From contig NZ_BMRC01000014.1 of NCBI RefSeq assembly GCF_014648435.1, positions 62,001-126,000 of the forward strand: DNA of 64,000 bases. Reading direction: 5' to 3'. Both the position numbers and the translations under genes were made by a program. Under the pieces are notes generated by a model. That model saw nothing but the letters and a program-made list of their open reading frames with translations, searched no databases and was not told the DNA's origin. Of the stretch, positions 45,792 to 54,082 are shown piece after piece. Every line of letters begins with the position of its first letter. Within the stretch, counting starts at the first letter, position 1. Origin of the DNA: Nonomuraea spiralis. GTDB taxonomy: Bacteria > Actinomycetota > Actinomycetes > Streptosporangiales > Streptosporangiaceae.

Positions 45792-46771
45792 GCCCCTGGA
45801 ACCTGCTCGCCCTGCCGCCGCTTCCCGAGGAGGCGACGCGCCACCTGCTGGCCCCGCTCGGTGACCGGGTGGAGGTGCGCGTGCCCGCCACCCGCGACCG
45901 GGCCGGGCTGCTGGCCGCGCTGCCCGAGGCCGAGATCGTGCTCGGCGACTGGACCTCGACGCTCGTGCTCGACGCCGAGGCGGTCAAGCACGCGCCCGCG
46001 CTGGCCTTCGTGCAGCAGCCCTCGGTGGGGGTGGACGGCCACGACCTGGCCGCCCTGGCCGAGGCGGGGGTGCCGCTGGCCAACACGCCCGGCGTCAGCG
46101 CCGTCGCGGTGTCGGAGTGGTGCCTGGCCGCCACGTTGTCGTTGTCGCGCAGGCTGGGCGCGGCCGACGCCGCCGTACGCGCGGGGGAGTGGCCGCAGCA
46201 GGGCCTGCGGCCCCGCGAGCTGAGCGGCCGCCGCGTCGGCGTCGTCGGCTACGGCCCGATCGGCGAGAACTGCGTCCGCCTGTTCCGCGCTCTCGGCTGC
46301 GAGGTCTCGTACTGGACCAGGACGCCCAGGCAGGCCCCCGGCCGCGCCGACCTGGAGACTCTGGTGTCCACCAGCGACGTCCTGGTCGTGGTGATCGCGT
46401 TGTCGGAGGAGACCCGCGGCCTGATCGACCCGCGCCGCATGAAGCCGGGCGCGCTGCTGGTCAACGCGGCCAGGGGCGGGGTCGTCGACCAGGCGGCACT
46501 GGTCGCCGCGCTGCGCGACGGGCGGCTCGGCGGGGCCGCGCTCGACGTGTTCGACACCGAGCCGCTGCCCGCCGATGATCCGCTGCGCGACCTGCCGGAC
46601 GTCCTGCTGTCGCCGCACGCCGCCGGAGTGACCCCCGAGGCCACGACGCGCCTGCTCACGGCGACGTTGGACAACCTGACGGCGGCCCTGGAGGGACGAG
46701 AGGTACAGGCGGTACTAAACGGGGTCTCACCGACAGTTCGTAGGAGATTTCCGGATTTGCCTGCCATATAA
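45788..46771 (+). CDS. D-isomer-specific 2-hydroxyacid dehydrogenase
   Basis: 327 residues. NAD-binding loop GYGPIGENC, catalytic Arg in LLVNAARGGVVDQ, Glu in DVFDTEPLP, His in SPHAAGVTPEA, so the catalytic triad is intact. It reduces a 2-oxoacid or oxidises a D-2-hydroxyacid; substrate unknown. Its ATG overlaps the kinase stop by four bases, so the two are translationally coupled, an unusual partner for a receptor kinase. Confidence 0.9.
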   Translation: MSPWNLLALPPLPEEATRHLLAPLGDRVEVRVPATRDRAGLLAALPEAEIVLGDWTSTLVLDAEAVKHAPALAFVQQPSVGVDGHDLAALAEAGVPLANTPGVSAVAVSEWCLAATLSLSRRLGAADAAVRAGEWPQQGLRPRELSGRRVGVVGYGPIGENCVRLFRALGCEVSYWTRTPRQAPGRADLETLVSTSDVLVVVIALSEETRGLIDPRRMKPGALLVNAARGGVVDQAALVAALRDGRLGGAALDVFDTEPLPADDPLRDLPDVLLSPHAAGVTPEATTRLLTATLDNLTAALEGREVQAVLNGVSPTVRRRFPDLPAI

Positions 46772-46889
46772 GGGTTTCACCTGGCACGATGAACAGTTTT
46801 CGTGTCTTTAACGACCCCGGTCTGTTCGAGTCAGCCTGCGGGAGATACGGTCTTACGGACGATCTCTACCAGCTCAAGGGGGTGCTTCC

Positions 46890-48251
46890 GTGACGACGAC
46901 GATGTCGACACACCAGCGGGCAGTAGAGCAGATCCGGCAGTCCTACGCCGAGATCCCCGGTGACGCCGCGCCCCGGTTGGCCAAGTCCACGTCAAACTTG
47001 TTCAGATTCCGTGACGGGGGCAAGACGGCCAAGCTGTCCGCCAGAGACCTGGACGAGGTCATCAGCGTCGACCCGGTGACGATGACGGCCGAGGTCCAGG
47101 GCATGACCACGTACGAGCACCTGGTCGAGGCCACGCTGCCGTACGGGCTCATGCCGTACGTGGTGCCGCAGCTCAAGACGATCACGCTCGGCGGCGCCGT
47201 GACCGGCCTCGGCATCGAGTCGACCAGCTTCAGGGACGGCCTCCCGCACGAGTCGGTGGAGGAACTGGAGATCCTCACCGGCGACGGCCGCGTCATCGTG
47301 GCCCGCGACGACAACGAGCACCAGGACCTGTTCCGCGCCTTCCCCAACTCCTACGGGACGCTCGGCTACGCGCTGCGCATCAGGATCAAGCTCCGCCAGG
47401 TCCAGCCATACGTGCACCTGACGCACATCAGGTTCACCGACGCGGCCAAGTGCATGCTCGCCATGCAGGAGATCTCCGACAGCATGGTGCACGACGGCGA
47501 GCAGGTCGACTTCGTGGACGGCGTCTTCTTCGACCCGGAGGAGATGTACATCACGCTGGGCCGCTTCGCCGACCGCGCGCCCTACGTCTCCGACTACACC
47601 GGCATGCGCATCTACTACCAGTCGATCAGGCAGCGCAGCCGCGACTGGCTGACCATCCACGACTACCTGTGGCGCTGGGACACCGACTGGTTCTGGTGCT
47701 CGCGGGCGTTCGGCGTGCAGCAGCCGGTGGTGCGCTCGCTCATGCCGCGCCGCTGGATGCGTTCCGACGTCTACCGCAAGCTGGTCGCCCTCGACCGCAG
47801 GACCGGGCTGACCGCCCGCGTCGACCGGTGGCGCGACCAGCCCGTCCAGGAGTCGGTGATCCAGGACGTCGAGGTGCCGATCGAGCGGGGCGCGCAGTTC
47901 CTGGAGTTCTTCCACGACAAGGTCGGCATGACCCCGGTGTGGATGTGCCCGCTGCGGGCGAGCTCCCGCTGGCCGATCTACCCGCTGGAGCCCGGCAAGC
48001 TCTACGTCAACTTCGGCTTCTGGGGCATGGTCCCGCTGCCGCGCGGCCAGTTCGACGGCTACTACAACAAGCTCATCGAGGACTCGGTGCACGAGCTGGA
48101 CGGCCACAAGTCGCTCTACTCGACCTCCTTCTACGCCCGTGAGCAGTTCTGGGAGCTGTACAACGGTGATGCTTATTGGCCGGTCAAGCGGGAATACGAC
48201 CCGAACGGTCGCCTGCTGGACCTGTACGAAAAGTGTGTACGGGGAAGGTGA
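46890..48251 (+). CDS. bfaA: FAD-binding oxidoreductase for 10-methyl fatty acid synthesis (BfaA/TmsA type)
   Basis: 453 residues, vanillyl-alcohol-oxidase-type FAD fold: MTTYEHLVEATLPYGLMPYVVPQLKTITLGGAVTGLGIESTSF and SYGTLGYALRIRIKL, then DHCR24-like C-terminal part (GKLYVNFGFWGMVPL). It is followed after 2 bases by a UfaA1/BfaB-type methyltransferase. In mycobacteria and other actinobacteria this pair converts oleoyl lipids to 10-methylstearoyl (tuberculostearic) lipids; this member reduces the 10-methylene intermediate with NADPH. GTG start with AAGGGGG upstream. Assignment rests on sequence plus pairing. Confidence 0.85.
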   Translation: MTTTMSTHQRAVEQIRQSYAEIPGDAAPRLAKSTSNLFRFRDGGKTAKLSARDLDEVISVDPVTMTAEVQGMTTYEHLVEATLPYGLMPYVVPQLKTITLGGAVTGLGIESTSFRDGLPHESVEELEILTGDGRVIVARDDNEHQDLFRAFPNSYGTLGYALRIRIKLRQVQPYVHLTHIRFTDAAKCMLAMQEISDSMVHDGEQVDFVDGVFFDPEEMYITLGRFADRAPYVSDYTGMRIYYQSIRQRSRDWLTIHDYLWRWDTDWFWCSRAFGVQQPVVRSLMPRRWMRSDVYRKLVALDRRTGLTARVDRWRDQPVQESVIQDVEVPIERGAQFLEFFHDKVGMTPVWMCPLRASSRWPIYPLEPGKLYVNFGFWGMVPLPRGQFDGYYNKLIEDSVHELDGHKSLYSTSFYAREQFWELYNGDAYWPVKREYDPNGRLLDLYEKCVRGR

Positions 48252-48253
48252 GC

Positions 48254-49513
48254 ATGGCTCTCGCAACCATCTTTGAAAAGATCGTCGGCTCTGACGCGAA
48301 CATCTCGTTCATGGCCTACGACGGCAGTAAGGCCGGGCCCGACGGCGCCGACCTCGGCATCGAGGTCAAGTCGCCGATCGCGGTGGCCTACCTGGCACAG
48401 GCCCCCGGGGAACTGGGCCTGGCCAGGGCCTACATTTCCGGCCACATCGACGTGCACGGCGACTTGTACACCCTGCTCGACCGTATGTGGAACATCACCA
48501 CCAACGACCTGACGACCAGTGAGAAGCTTTCCGCCGTGCGGTCGCTGGGTGTCAAGCCGCTGCTCATGCGGGTGCCGCCGCCCCCGCAGGAGGTGCGCCA
48601 GAGTGCTTTGGCCCGGCTCGGCTCGCGCCACGCCAAGCAGCGTGACGCCGAGGCGATCCACCACCACTACGACGTGTCCAACCGGTTCTACCGGTGGGTG
48701 CTCGGGCCGTCCATGGCGTACACGTGCGCGACCTACCCCGAGCAGGACGCGACGCTGGAGGAGGCCCAGTACACCAAGTTCGACCTGGTGGCCAAGAAGC
48801 TCGGCCTCAAGCCCGGCATGCGCCTGCTCGACGTCGGCTGCGGCTGGGGCGGCATGGTCATCCACGCCGCCAAGCACTACGGCGTCAAGGCCCTGGGCGT
48901 GACCCTGAGCCGCCAGCAGGCCGAGTGGGCCCAGAAGGCGATCGCCGAGGCGGGCCTCCAGGACCTCGCCGAAGTGCGCTTCATGGACTACCGCGACGTA
49001 CGTGAGACCGGCTTCGACGCCGTCAGCTCGATCGGCCTGACCGAGCACATCGGCAAGGACAACGTCCCGTCGTACTTCGAGTTCCTCTACGGCAAGCTCA
49101 AGCCCGGCGGCCGGCTGCTCAACCACTGCATCACCCGCCCGACCGGCAAGGAGAAGACGTTCAACAAGGGCGGTTTCATCAACCGCTACGTCTTCCCCGA
49201 CGGCGAGCTGGAGTCGGTGGGCTGGCTGGTCAGGCAGATGGAGGACATCGGCTTCGAGATCCGCCACGAGGAGAACCTGCGCGAGCACTACGCCAAGACC
49301 CTGCGCCACTGGTGCGACAACCTCGACGCCAACTGGGACGACGCCGTCCAGGAGGTCGGGATGGGCACCGCCCGGGTGTGGGCCCTCTACATGGCCGGCT
49401 GCATCGTGGGCTTCGAGCGCAACAAGGTCCAGCTCCACCAGGTGCTGGGTGTCAAGCTCGACGACGACGGCCGCGCGGGAGTCCCGCTGCGCCCGTCGGT
49501 CACCTGGCCCTGA
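48254..49513 (+). CDS. bfaB: SAM-dependent unsaturated fatty-acid C-methyltransferase (BfaB/UfaA1 type)
   Basis: 419 residues, cyclopropane-fatty-acid-synthase family: N-terminal lipid-binding domain, then HHHYDVSNRFYRWVLGPSMAYTCATY, SAM motif LLDVGCGWGGMVIHAAKHYGVKALGVTLS and GLTEHIGKDNVPSYFEFLY. It transfers a methyl group to the double bond of a phospholipid oleoyl chain. Standing 2 bases behind the FAD reductase makes 10-methylene then 10-methyl products likely, rather than cyclopropanes. 10-methyl branched acids are typical membrane lipids of Streptosporangiaceae. A strong hairpin follows. Confidence 0.9.
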   Translation: MALATIFEKIVGSDANISFMAYDGSKAGPDGADLGIEVKSPIAVAYLAQAPGELGLARAYISGHIDVHGDLYTLLDRMWNITTNDLTTSEKLSAVRSLGVKPLLMRVPPPPQEVRQSALARLGSRHAKQRDAEAIHHHYDVSNRFYRWVLGPSMAYTCATYPEQDATLEEAQYTKFDLVAKKLGLKPGMRLLDVGCGWGGMVIHAAKHYGVKALGVTLSRQQAEWAQKAIAEAGLQDLAEVRFMDYRDVRETGFDAVSSIGLTEHIGKDNVPSYFEFLYGKLKPGGRLLNHCITRPTGKEKTFNKGGFINRYVFPDGELESVGWLVRQMEDIGFEIRHEENLREHYAKTLRHWCDNLDANWDDAVQEVGMGTARVWALYMAGCIVGFERNKVQLHQVLGVKLDDDGRAGVPLRPSVTWP

Positions 49514-49552
49514 CCACCCAGGGGGCTCCTCCCCACGGTCCGCCGCCTCGGC

Positions 49553-49578
49553 CCGGTGCCCCGGTTCCGGGGCGCCGG
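49553..49578 (+). terminator. Hairpin terminator after the bfaAB pair
   Basis: CCGGTGCCCCGG and CCGGGGCGCCGG form a 12-bp stem (one T-G wobble) with a two-base TT loop, 40 bases after the stop. Confidence 0.75.
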
Positions 49579-49687
49579 ACCGGCGTGGCGAGGCGGCCCG
49601 GATCGTGGACTTTCCCGTCCGGGTCCCTGAACCCCGCTTGGCGACGCCCGGCGTAGCGTGGTGTCACGGTGGGGGAAGGGGCTGACG

Positions 49688-50050
49688 GTGACGGCTGGGA
49701 ACAGGGTCCGGGTGCGCCGGGTCTACGAGGAGCCGGCGGCGGACGACGGCGCCAGGGTGCTGGTCGACCGGCTGTGGCCGCGCGGGTTGTCCAAGGCCGA
49801 CGCCCACCTCGACGAATGGTGCAAGCAGGTGGCCCCTTCGACCGAGCTGCGCACCTGGTACCGGCACGACCCCGACCGGTTCGCCGAGTTCGGCCGCCGC
49901 TACCGCGGCGAGCTTGAGGAGCCCGAACGGGCCGAGGCCGTGGCGCACCTGCGCGAGCTGGCCGGGAAGGGCGCGCTGACCCTGCTCACCGCGACCAGGG
50001 AGCCCGAGATCAGCGAGGCCGCGGTGCTCGCCGACCTGCTGAAGGGCTGA
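49688..50050 (+). CDS. DUF488 family protein
   Basis: 120 residues: VRVRRVYEEPAADDGARVLVDRLWPRGLSKADAHLDEWCKQVAPS is the DUF488 signature, ending GALTLLTATREPEISEAAVLADLL. Small cytoplasmic protein of unknown function, sometimes linked to uroporphyrin or heavy-metal loci. GTG start with a run of G/A upstream. Converges on the secreted-protein gene with 6 bases between. Confidence 0.9.
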   Translation: MTAGNRVRVRRVYEEPAADDGARVLVDRLWPRGLSKADAHLDEWCKQVAPSTELRTWYRHDPDRFAEFGRRYRGELEEPERAEAVAHLRELAGKGALTLLTATREPEISEAAVLADLLKG

Positions 50051-50056
50051 CCTCCC

Positions 50057-50575
50057 TCAGAAGCGCTCCTTCCTGAACGGGCGGATGAGGACGTAGGTGC
50101 GGTCCCGGCTCACCAGCCGGACGATCCGGCGGCGCGGGTGTTCCAGCATGGTGATGCGCAGGCACTTCAACCTGACCAGGCGCCAGCCGAGCAGCGCGTC
50201 GTAGGCGACGTACTTGGTGTCGAAGCCGCGGCCCTTCCTGATACCGAGGCCGAGCGGCGTGGAGTGCCGGAACGAGCCCGGCGGATTGAAGGGCTTGGCG
50301 GTGACGATGGCGTCGGTCGAGGTGTGCGGGCAGTGGACGAGCACGCGCACATTGCTGTCCTGACGCGGCCGGCGCGGGCGCACCTTGAGGCCGGTCCAGT
50401 AGCCGCCCGGGCCGGAGGGGCCGGCCCCCTGCGGGTTGGTCTCGTTCTCGGAACGTTCGGTGTCGTCCTGTGAGATGGGATCGTCGGGGAGCGGCAGCCC
50501 GGCCGAGGCCACGGCGACCGCGGAGGGGTTCGCGAGGAGTGCTGTCAGTACGCCGGCGACCACCCGAAATCTCAT
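50057..50575 (-). CDS. Secreted hypothetical protein
   Basis: 172 residues. The signal peptide MRFRVVAGVLTALLANPSAVAVASAG has a plausible cleavage near 25. The mature part has an acidic/polar start (PDDPISQDDTERSENETNPQG), then a basic domain with two cysteines (VLVHCPHTS; RLKCLRIT) that may form a disulfide, ending RTYVLIRPFRKERF. I do not recognise it. ATG with GGGAGAT upstream. Confidence 0.75.
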   Translation of the reverse strand: MRFRVVAGVLTALLANPSAVAVASAGLPLPDDPISQDDTERSENETNPQGAGPSGPGGYWTGLKVRPRRPRQDSNVRVLVHCPHTSTDAIVTAKPFNPPGSFRHSTPLGLGIRKGRGFDTKYVAYDALLGWRLVRLKCLRITMLEHPRRRIVRLVSRDRTYVLIRPFRKERF

Positions 50576-50651
50576 GATCTCCCTTTTTCCGCGGACAGGT
50601 CATGCGGTTCACGCGCGAGGGGAGTGGTGCCAGTATGCGGGCATGTCGGTG

Positions 50652-51626
50652 CTATTGGGCGGAGGCCACGCCGCCGGCCGGGTCGGCCAGGTGTTCCAAG
50701 GTTTCGGTGAGGGCCGTCCAGCTCAGCTCGGCGTCGCGGGTGGAGCCGTGCGGCGAGCGGAACCAGGCGACGAACTCGGCCACGTCGTCGAGGCTCCAGC
50801 GCAGCCGGTAGAGGCCGAGGGCCGCCGGATCGGGCGTACGGCCGGTGGCGGCGGCGTACCTGGCCAGGTCGGCGGGCGTCCTGGCGACCAGCCACAGGTC
50901 CCGTTCGGGCACGGCCAGGCCGACGGTGTCCCAGTCGACCAGCAGGCGGCGGCCCTCGTGCCGGAGCAGGTTGCCGGGGTGCGGTTCGCCGTGGGTGACG
51001 ACGGGACGGCCGAGGTCGCGTGATCCGCGGTCGAACTCACGCAGCCGGGCTCGCAGGGCTTCGGCATGCCCGGCGACCAGGGCCCTGGCGGGCTCGGCGT
51101 ACGGCCCGCCGGCCCACGGGCGGCCGGTCTCGGCGAGGGCCCGCTCCAGCTCCGCCCGCCCGGCCGGCTCCAGAGGGCGGGCCGGGACGGACGCGGGCGG
51201 GGGCGTGGTGTGCAGCTCGGCCAGCAGGTCGATGACCTCGGCGCGGTCGCGGGCGGTCAGCTCGTCGCCGAACTCGCCGCCGACGCCCTCGACGAACGGG
51301 AAGAGGCTCAGCGCGTACCGGGGGCCGAGCGGGCGCAGGAACGCGCCGCCCGCGAGATCGGGCACGGGCGCCACCACGAACCCGAGACCGGTCGCCAGCG
51401 CCGCCGCCGTCTCCATGGCCCGCCGCAGCTCCTCGAACGCGCCCTCGGGCTTACGGGCCAGGTCGGCGGCGGTGAGGAACCAGCGCCGCCCGTCGGCGCC
51501 GGTCGCGGTCCAGTGGTGGTCGCCGAAGCCCACAGGCGCGTACGTCAGCCCGGCGGCCTCGACCCCCCACGCCTCCAGGGCGGTCACCAGCAGCGATTCG
51601 TCGAGATCCGTGGGCCTGTCGCGCAT
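50652..51626 (-). CDS. Aminoglycoside-phosphotransferase-family kinase
   Basis: 324 residues, APH/choline-kinase fold: VVTHGEPHPGNLL is the catalytic loop (Asp of the usual HGDxHxxN replaced by Glu) and LLVDWDTVGLAVPERDLW the metal-binding DWD. Resembles spectinomycin/hygromycin-type kinases, but most such chromosomal genes act on unknown metabolites. The Asp-to-Glu change in the Brenner motif may lower or abolish activity. It follows the HAD gene by 9 bases in one operon. Confidence 0.85.
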   Translation of the reverse strand: MRDRPTDLDESLLVTALEAWGVEAAGLTYAPVGFGDHHWTATGADGRRWFLTAADLARKPEGAFEELRRAMETAAALATGLGFVVAPVPDLAGGAFLRPLGPRYALSLFPFVEGVGGEFGDELTARDRAEVIDLLAELHTTPPPASVPARPLEPAGRAELERALAETGRPWAGGPYAEPARALVAGHAEALRARLREFDRGSRDLGRPVVTHGEPHPGNLLRHEGRRLLVDWDTVGLAVPERDLWLVARTPADLARYAAATGRTPDPAALGLYRLRWSLDDVAEFVAWFRSPHGSTRDAELSWTALTETLEHLADPAGGVASAQ

Positions 51627-51635
51627 CCGCCCACG

Positions 51636-52298
51636 CTAGCGAGCGTCCCCGCCTCCGGACATCCGGATTAACGCCTCCACGGCCGCGAGCACGTCGTCCA
51701 CCGCCAGGTCGGCGGTGGGAGCGGGCACGCCCGTGCCGCGGTCGATCCAGATCGTCCGCAACCCGGCCGCGTGCCCGCCCGCGACGTCCTTGTCCGGATC
51801 GTCGCCCACCATCCACCCGCCCTCCAGCACGGCCCCGCAGCGGACGGCGGCGATCTCGAACAGCCGGGTGTCCGGCTTCCGTACGCCCTCCGCGCCGGAG
51901 ATCGCCCACCCGTCCACCCGCCCGGCCAGACCGGTACGGCGGATCTTGCCTGTCTGGTTGTCGGCCATCCCGTTCGTCACGATCCCGACCGCCCAGCCGG
52001 CCGCCCGCAGCCGGTCGAGCCCCGCCAGCACACCGCCCCGGCACTCCACCAGGTACGGCAGCCTGCCCCGGTAGTCCCGCCACAGCTCCCCGACGGGCTC
52101 GGCCAGCCCGAACCGCTCGCGTACGCGGGCGAAGAAGACGTCCATCGGCACGGAACCGTCGGCGTCCAGCCGTACCAGCCACCGCACGGCGTCCTGGCCC
52201 AGCCCGCGCCCGGCGGCGAACTCGGCGGCCCACAGCCGGAACGCGCCCAGCCGGTCGATCAGCGTGTTGTCCAGGTCGAACAGCGCGAGCGGCGGCAT
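51636..52298 (-). CDS. HAD-superfamily hydrolase
   Basis: 220 residues. Motif I FDLDNTLIDR, motif II VTNGMADNQTGK, motif III with Lys in GVRKPDTRLFE, motif IV GDDPDKDVAGG: all intact, with an alpha-helical C1 cap. It is a phosphatase or dehalogenase of the YjjG/phosphoglycolate-phosphatase type; substrate unknown. Operon with the downstream phosphotransferase-like gene. Confidence 0.92.
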   Translation of the reverse strand: MPPLALFDLDNTLIDRLGAFRLWAAEFAAGRGLGQDAVRWLVRLDADGSVPMDVFFARVRERFGLAEPVGELWRDYRGRLPYLVECRGGVLAGLDRLRAAGWAVGIVTNGMADNQTGKIRRTGLAGRVDGWAISGAEGVRKPDTRLFEIAAVRCGAVLEGGWMVGDDPDKDVAGGHAAGLRTIWIDRGTGVPAPTADLAVDDVLAAVEALIRMSGGGDAR

Positions 52299-52334
52299 CG
52301 GCGTGGTCCGTCCGGTCTCGGTCGGCGAAGGCGC

Positions 52335-52368
52335 GGGAGGCGGCCGGGGGAGGCGGCCGGGGGAGGCG
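52335..52368. repeat. 13-bp tandem repeat next to a terminator
   Basis: GGGAGGCGGCCGG occurs twice perfectly and a third time in part, running into the hairpin downstream of the acyl-CoA ligase gene. Confidence 0.8.
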
Positions 52369-52388
52369 CGGGGGTGGCCCGCGCCTCC
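52362..52388 (-). terminator. Strong hairpin terminator after the acyl-CoA ligase gene
   Basis: GGAGGCGCGGG and CCCGCGCCTCC form a perfect 11-bp stem with loop GGTGG, about 10 bases past the ligase stop on the minus strand. Confidence 0.85.
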
Positions 52389-52398
52389 GCCTCGGCGG

Positions 52399-53934
52399 CT
52401 AGCGGAGTTCGCGCTTGAGGATCTTGCCCGTGGCCGTCATCGGCAGGGCGTCGCGGAACTCGATGATCCTCGGGTACTTGTAGGCGGCCATGTTCTCCTT
52501 GGCCCAGGCGATCAGCTCGTCCTCGGTGACCGCCGAACCGGCCGTGCGGATGACGTACGCCTTGACCTCCTCGCCGTGCGACGCGTGCGGCACGCCCACG
52601 ACCGCCGCCAGCGAGACGGCCTCGTGGGTCATGAGCACCTCCTCCAGCTCGCGCGGGTAGACGTTGAAGCCGCCTCGGATGATCATGTCCTTGGCCCGGT
52701 CGATGATCGCGTAGTAGCCGTCGGCGTCGCGGGTGGCGATGTCGCCGGTGCGGAACCAGCCGTCGTCGAGCACCTCGGCCGTCGCCTCGGGGCGGCCGTA
52801 GTAGCCCTTCATGACGTTGTGGCCGCGGATGGCGATCTCGCCGGGGCCCTCGCCCTCGATCGTCTTCCATTCGCTGTCGATCAGCTTCATCTCCACGCCC
52901 CAGACGGGCGTGCCGATCGTGCCGGGCTTGGTGGGACGGCCGAGCTGGTTGAAGCTGGCGACCGGAGAGGTCTCGGACAGGCCGTAGCCCTCCAGGATGC
53001 CGAAGCCGAAGGTCTGCTCGAAGTCCCTCAGCACCTCGACCGGCGAGGACGCGCCGCCGGCCACGGCCACCTTCAGGCTGCGCGGCACCTCGGCGCCCTC
53101 GGCGTGGATCTTCGTGAGCATGCCCCAGTACATCGTCGGGACGCCGGCGAAGGTCGTCACGTTCTCCTTGCGCATGAGCTCCAGGGCCTCGCCGGGCTCG
53201 AAACGCGGCATCAGCACGACCGTCGAGCCGCGCATGAACGCGGTGTTCATGATCGTCGTCTGGCCGAAGGAGTGGAACAGCGGCAACACCGCGAGGTAGG
53301 TGTCGCCGCCCTCGCTGCGCGGGAACATCCGGTCGCTGATCAGCGCGTTCATCAGCATGTTCTGGTGGCTGAGCTCGGCGCCCTTGGGCTGGCCGGTGGT
53401 TCCGGAGGTGTAGAGGATCACGGCGGTGTCCTCGGGGGCCGTCTGCACGGTCTCGAACTCGGCCGGCACGCCGTTCAGCGCGGCCCACACCGTCTCGCCG
53501 TACGGGGACTCGGTGGCCAGCGCCGTGGCGGGCAGCACGAAGAAGTGCTCGCAGCCGTCGGCGGCCTCGAAGCCCGCCTTGCCGCGCTCACCCAGAGGCA
53601 GCTCCGGCGAGCCCTCGAAGCAGAACAGCGCCTTGGCGTCGCTGTCGTCGAGGTGGTAGGCGATCTCCCGGCCCTGCAGCAGCACGTTCAGCGGCACGAC
53701 GGTCGCGCCGGCCTTGAGGATGCCGAAGTAGACGAACGGGAAGTACGGCAGGTTGGGGCAGGCCAGGGCCACCTTGTCGCCCTTGCCGATGCCACGCGAC
53801 ACCAGCAGGCTCGCCACCTGACGGGCGACAGTGTCGATCATGCCGTACGGCAGGCGCATGTCGCCGAAGACGATGGCCGTGCCGTCTGGGTTGTTTCTGG
53901 CGCTGTCCTCCAGGACGACCGACAAGTTGAGCAT
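52399..53934 (-). CDS. Long-chain fatty acid-CoA ligase (FadD type)
   Basis: 511 residues, ANL superfamily: P-loop YTSGTTGQPKGAE, LEGYGLSETSP, GWFRTGDIATRDADGYY, DRAKDMIIRGGFNVYPRELE and catalytic lysine in TATGKILKREL. It activates a carboxylic acid to its CoA thioester via acyl-AMP; chain specificity is unknown. ATG with AGGAGGAAGG upstream. Divergent from a GMC oxidoreductase and P450, suggesting a shared catabolic or modification pathway for an aliphatic or sterol substrate. Confidence 0.93.
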   Translation of the reverse strand: MLNLSVVLEDSARNNPDGTAIVFGDMRLPYGMIDTVARQVASLLVSRGIGKGDKVALACPNLPYFPFVYFGILKAGATVVPLNVLLQGREIAYHLDDSDAKALFCFEGSPELPLGERGKAGFEAADGCEHFFVLPATALATESPYGETVWAALNGVPAEFETVQTAPEDTAVILYTSGTTGQPKGAELSHQNMLMNALISDRMFPRSEGGDTYLAVLPLFHSFGQTTIMNTAFMRGSTVVLMPRFEPGEALELMRKENVTTFAGVPTMYWGMLTKIHAEGAEVPRSLKVAVAGGASSPVEVLRDFEQTFGFGILEGYGLSETSPVASFNQLGRPTKPGTIGTPVWGVEMKLIDSEWKTIEGEGPGEIAIRGHNVMKGYYGRPEATAEVLDDGWFRTGDIATRDADGYYAIIDRAKDMIIRGGFNVYPRELEEVLMTHEAVSLAAVVGVPHASHGEEVKAYVIRTAGSAVTEDELIAWAKENMAAYKYPRIIEFRDALPMTATGKILKRELR

Positions 53935-53985
53935 GAACGCCTTCCTCCTCTGTACGCGCTTGCCCGCCATCTTGGCATCAGCCCA

Positions 53986-54012
53986 TACCGACCGGTAGGT
54001 AACCCAGGTTAC
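53986..54012. promoter_or_regulatory. Two overlapping palindromes in the divergent acyl-CoA ligase / GMC promoter
   Basis: TACCGACCGGTAGGTA (16 bp, one mismatched pair) is followed by GTAACC-CA-GGTTAC (perfect 6-bp arms), sharing GTA. Both are about 50-70 bp from either start codon. Candidate operator of an unlinked fatty-acid-type TetR regulator. Confidence 0.6.
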
Positions 54013-54082
54013 AGATGCATATGGACGTGCCGGCTCACCTGGAGTAAGCAAGTAGGAAGTTACTCACCCCCCTGGAGTGCTC

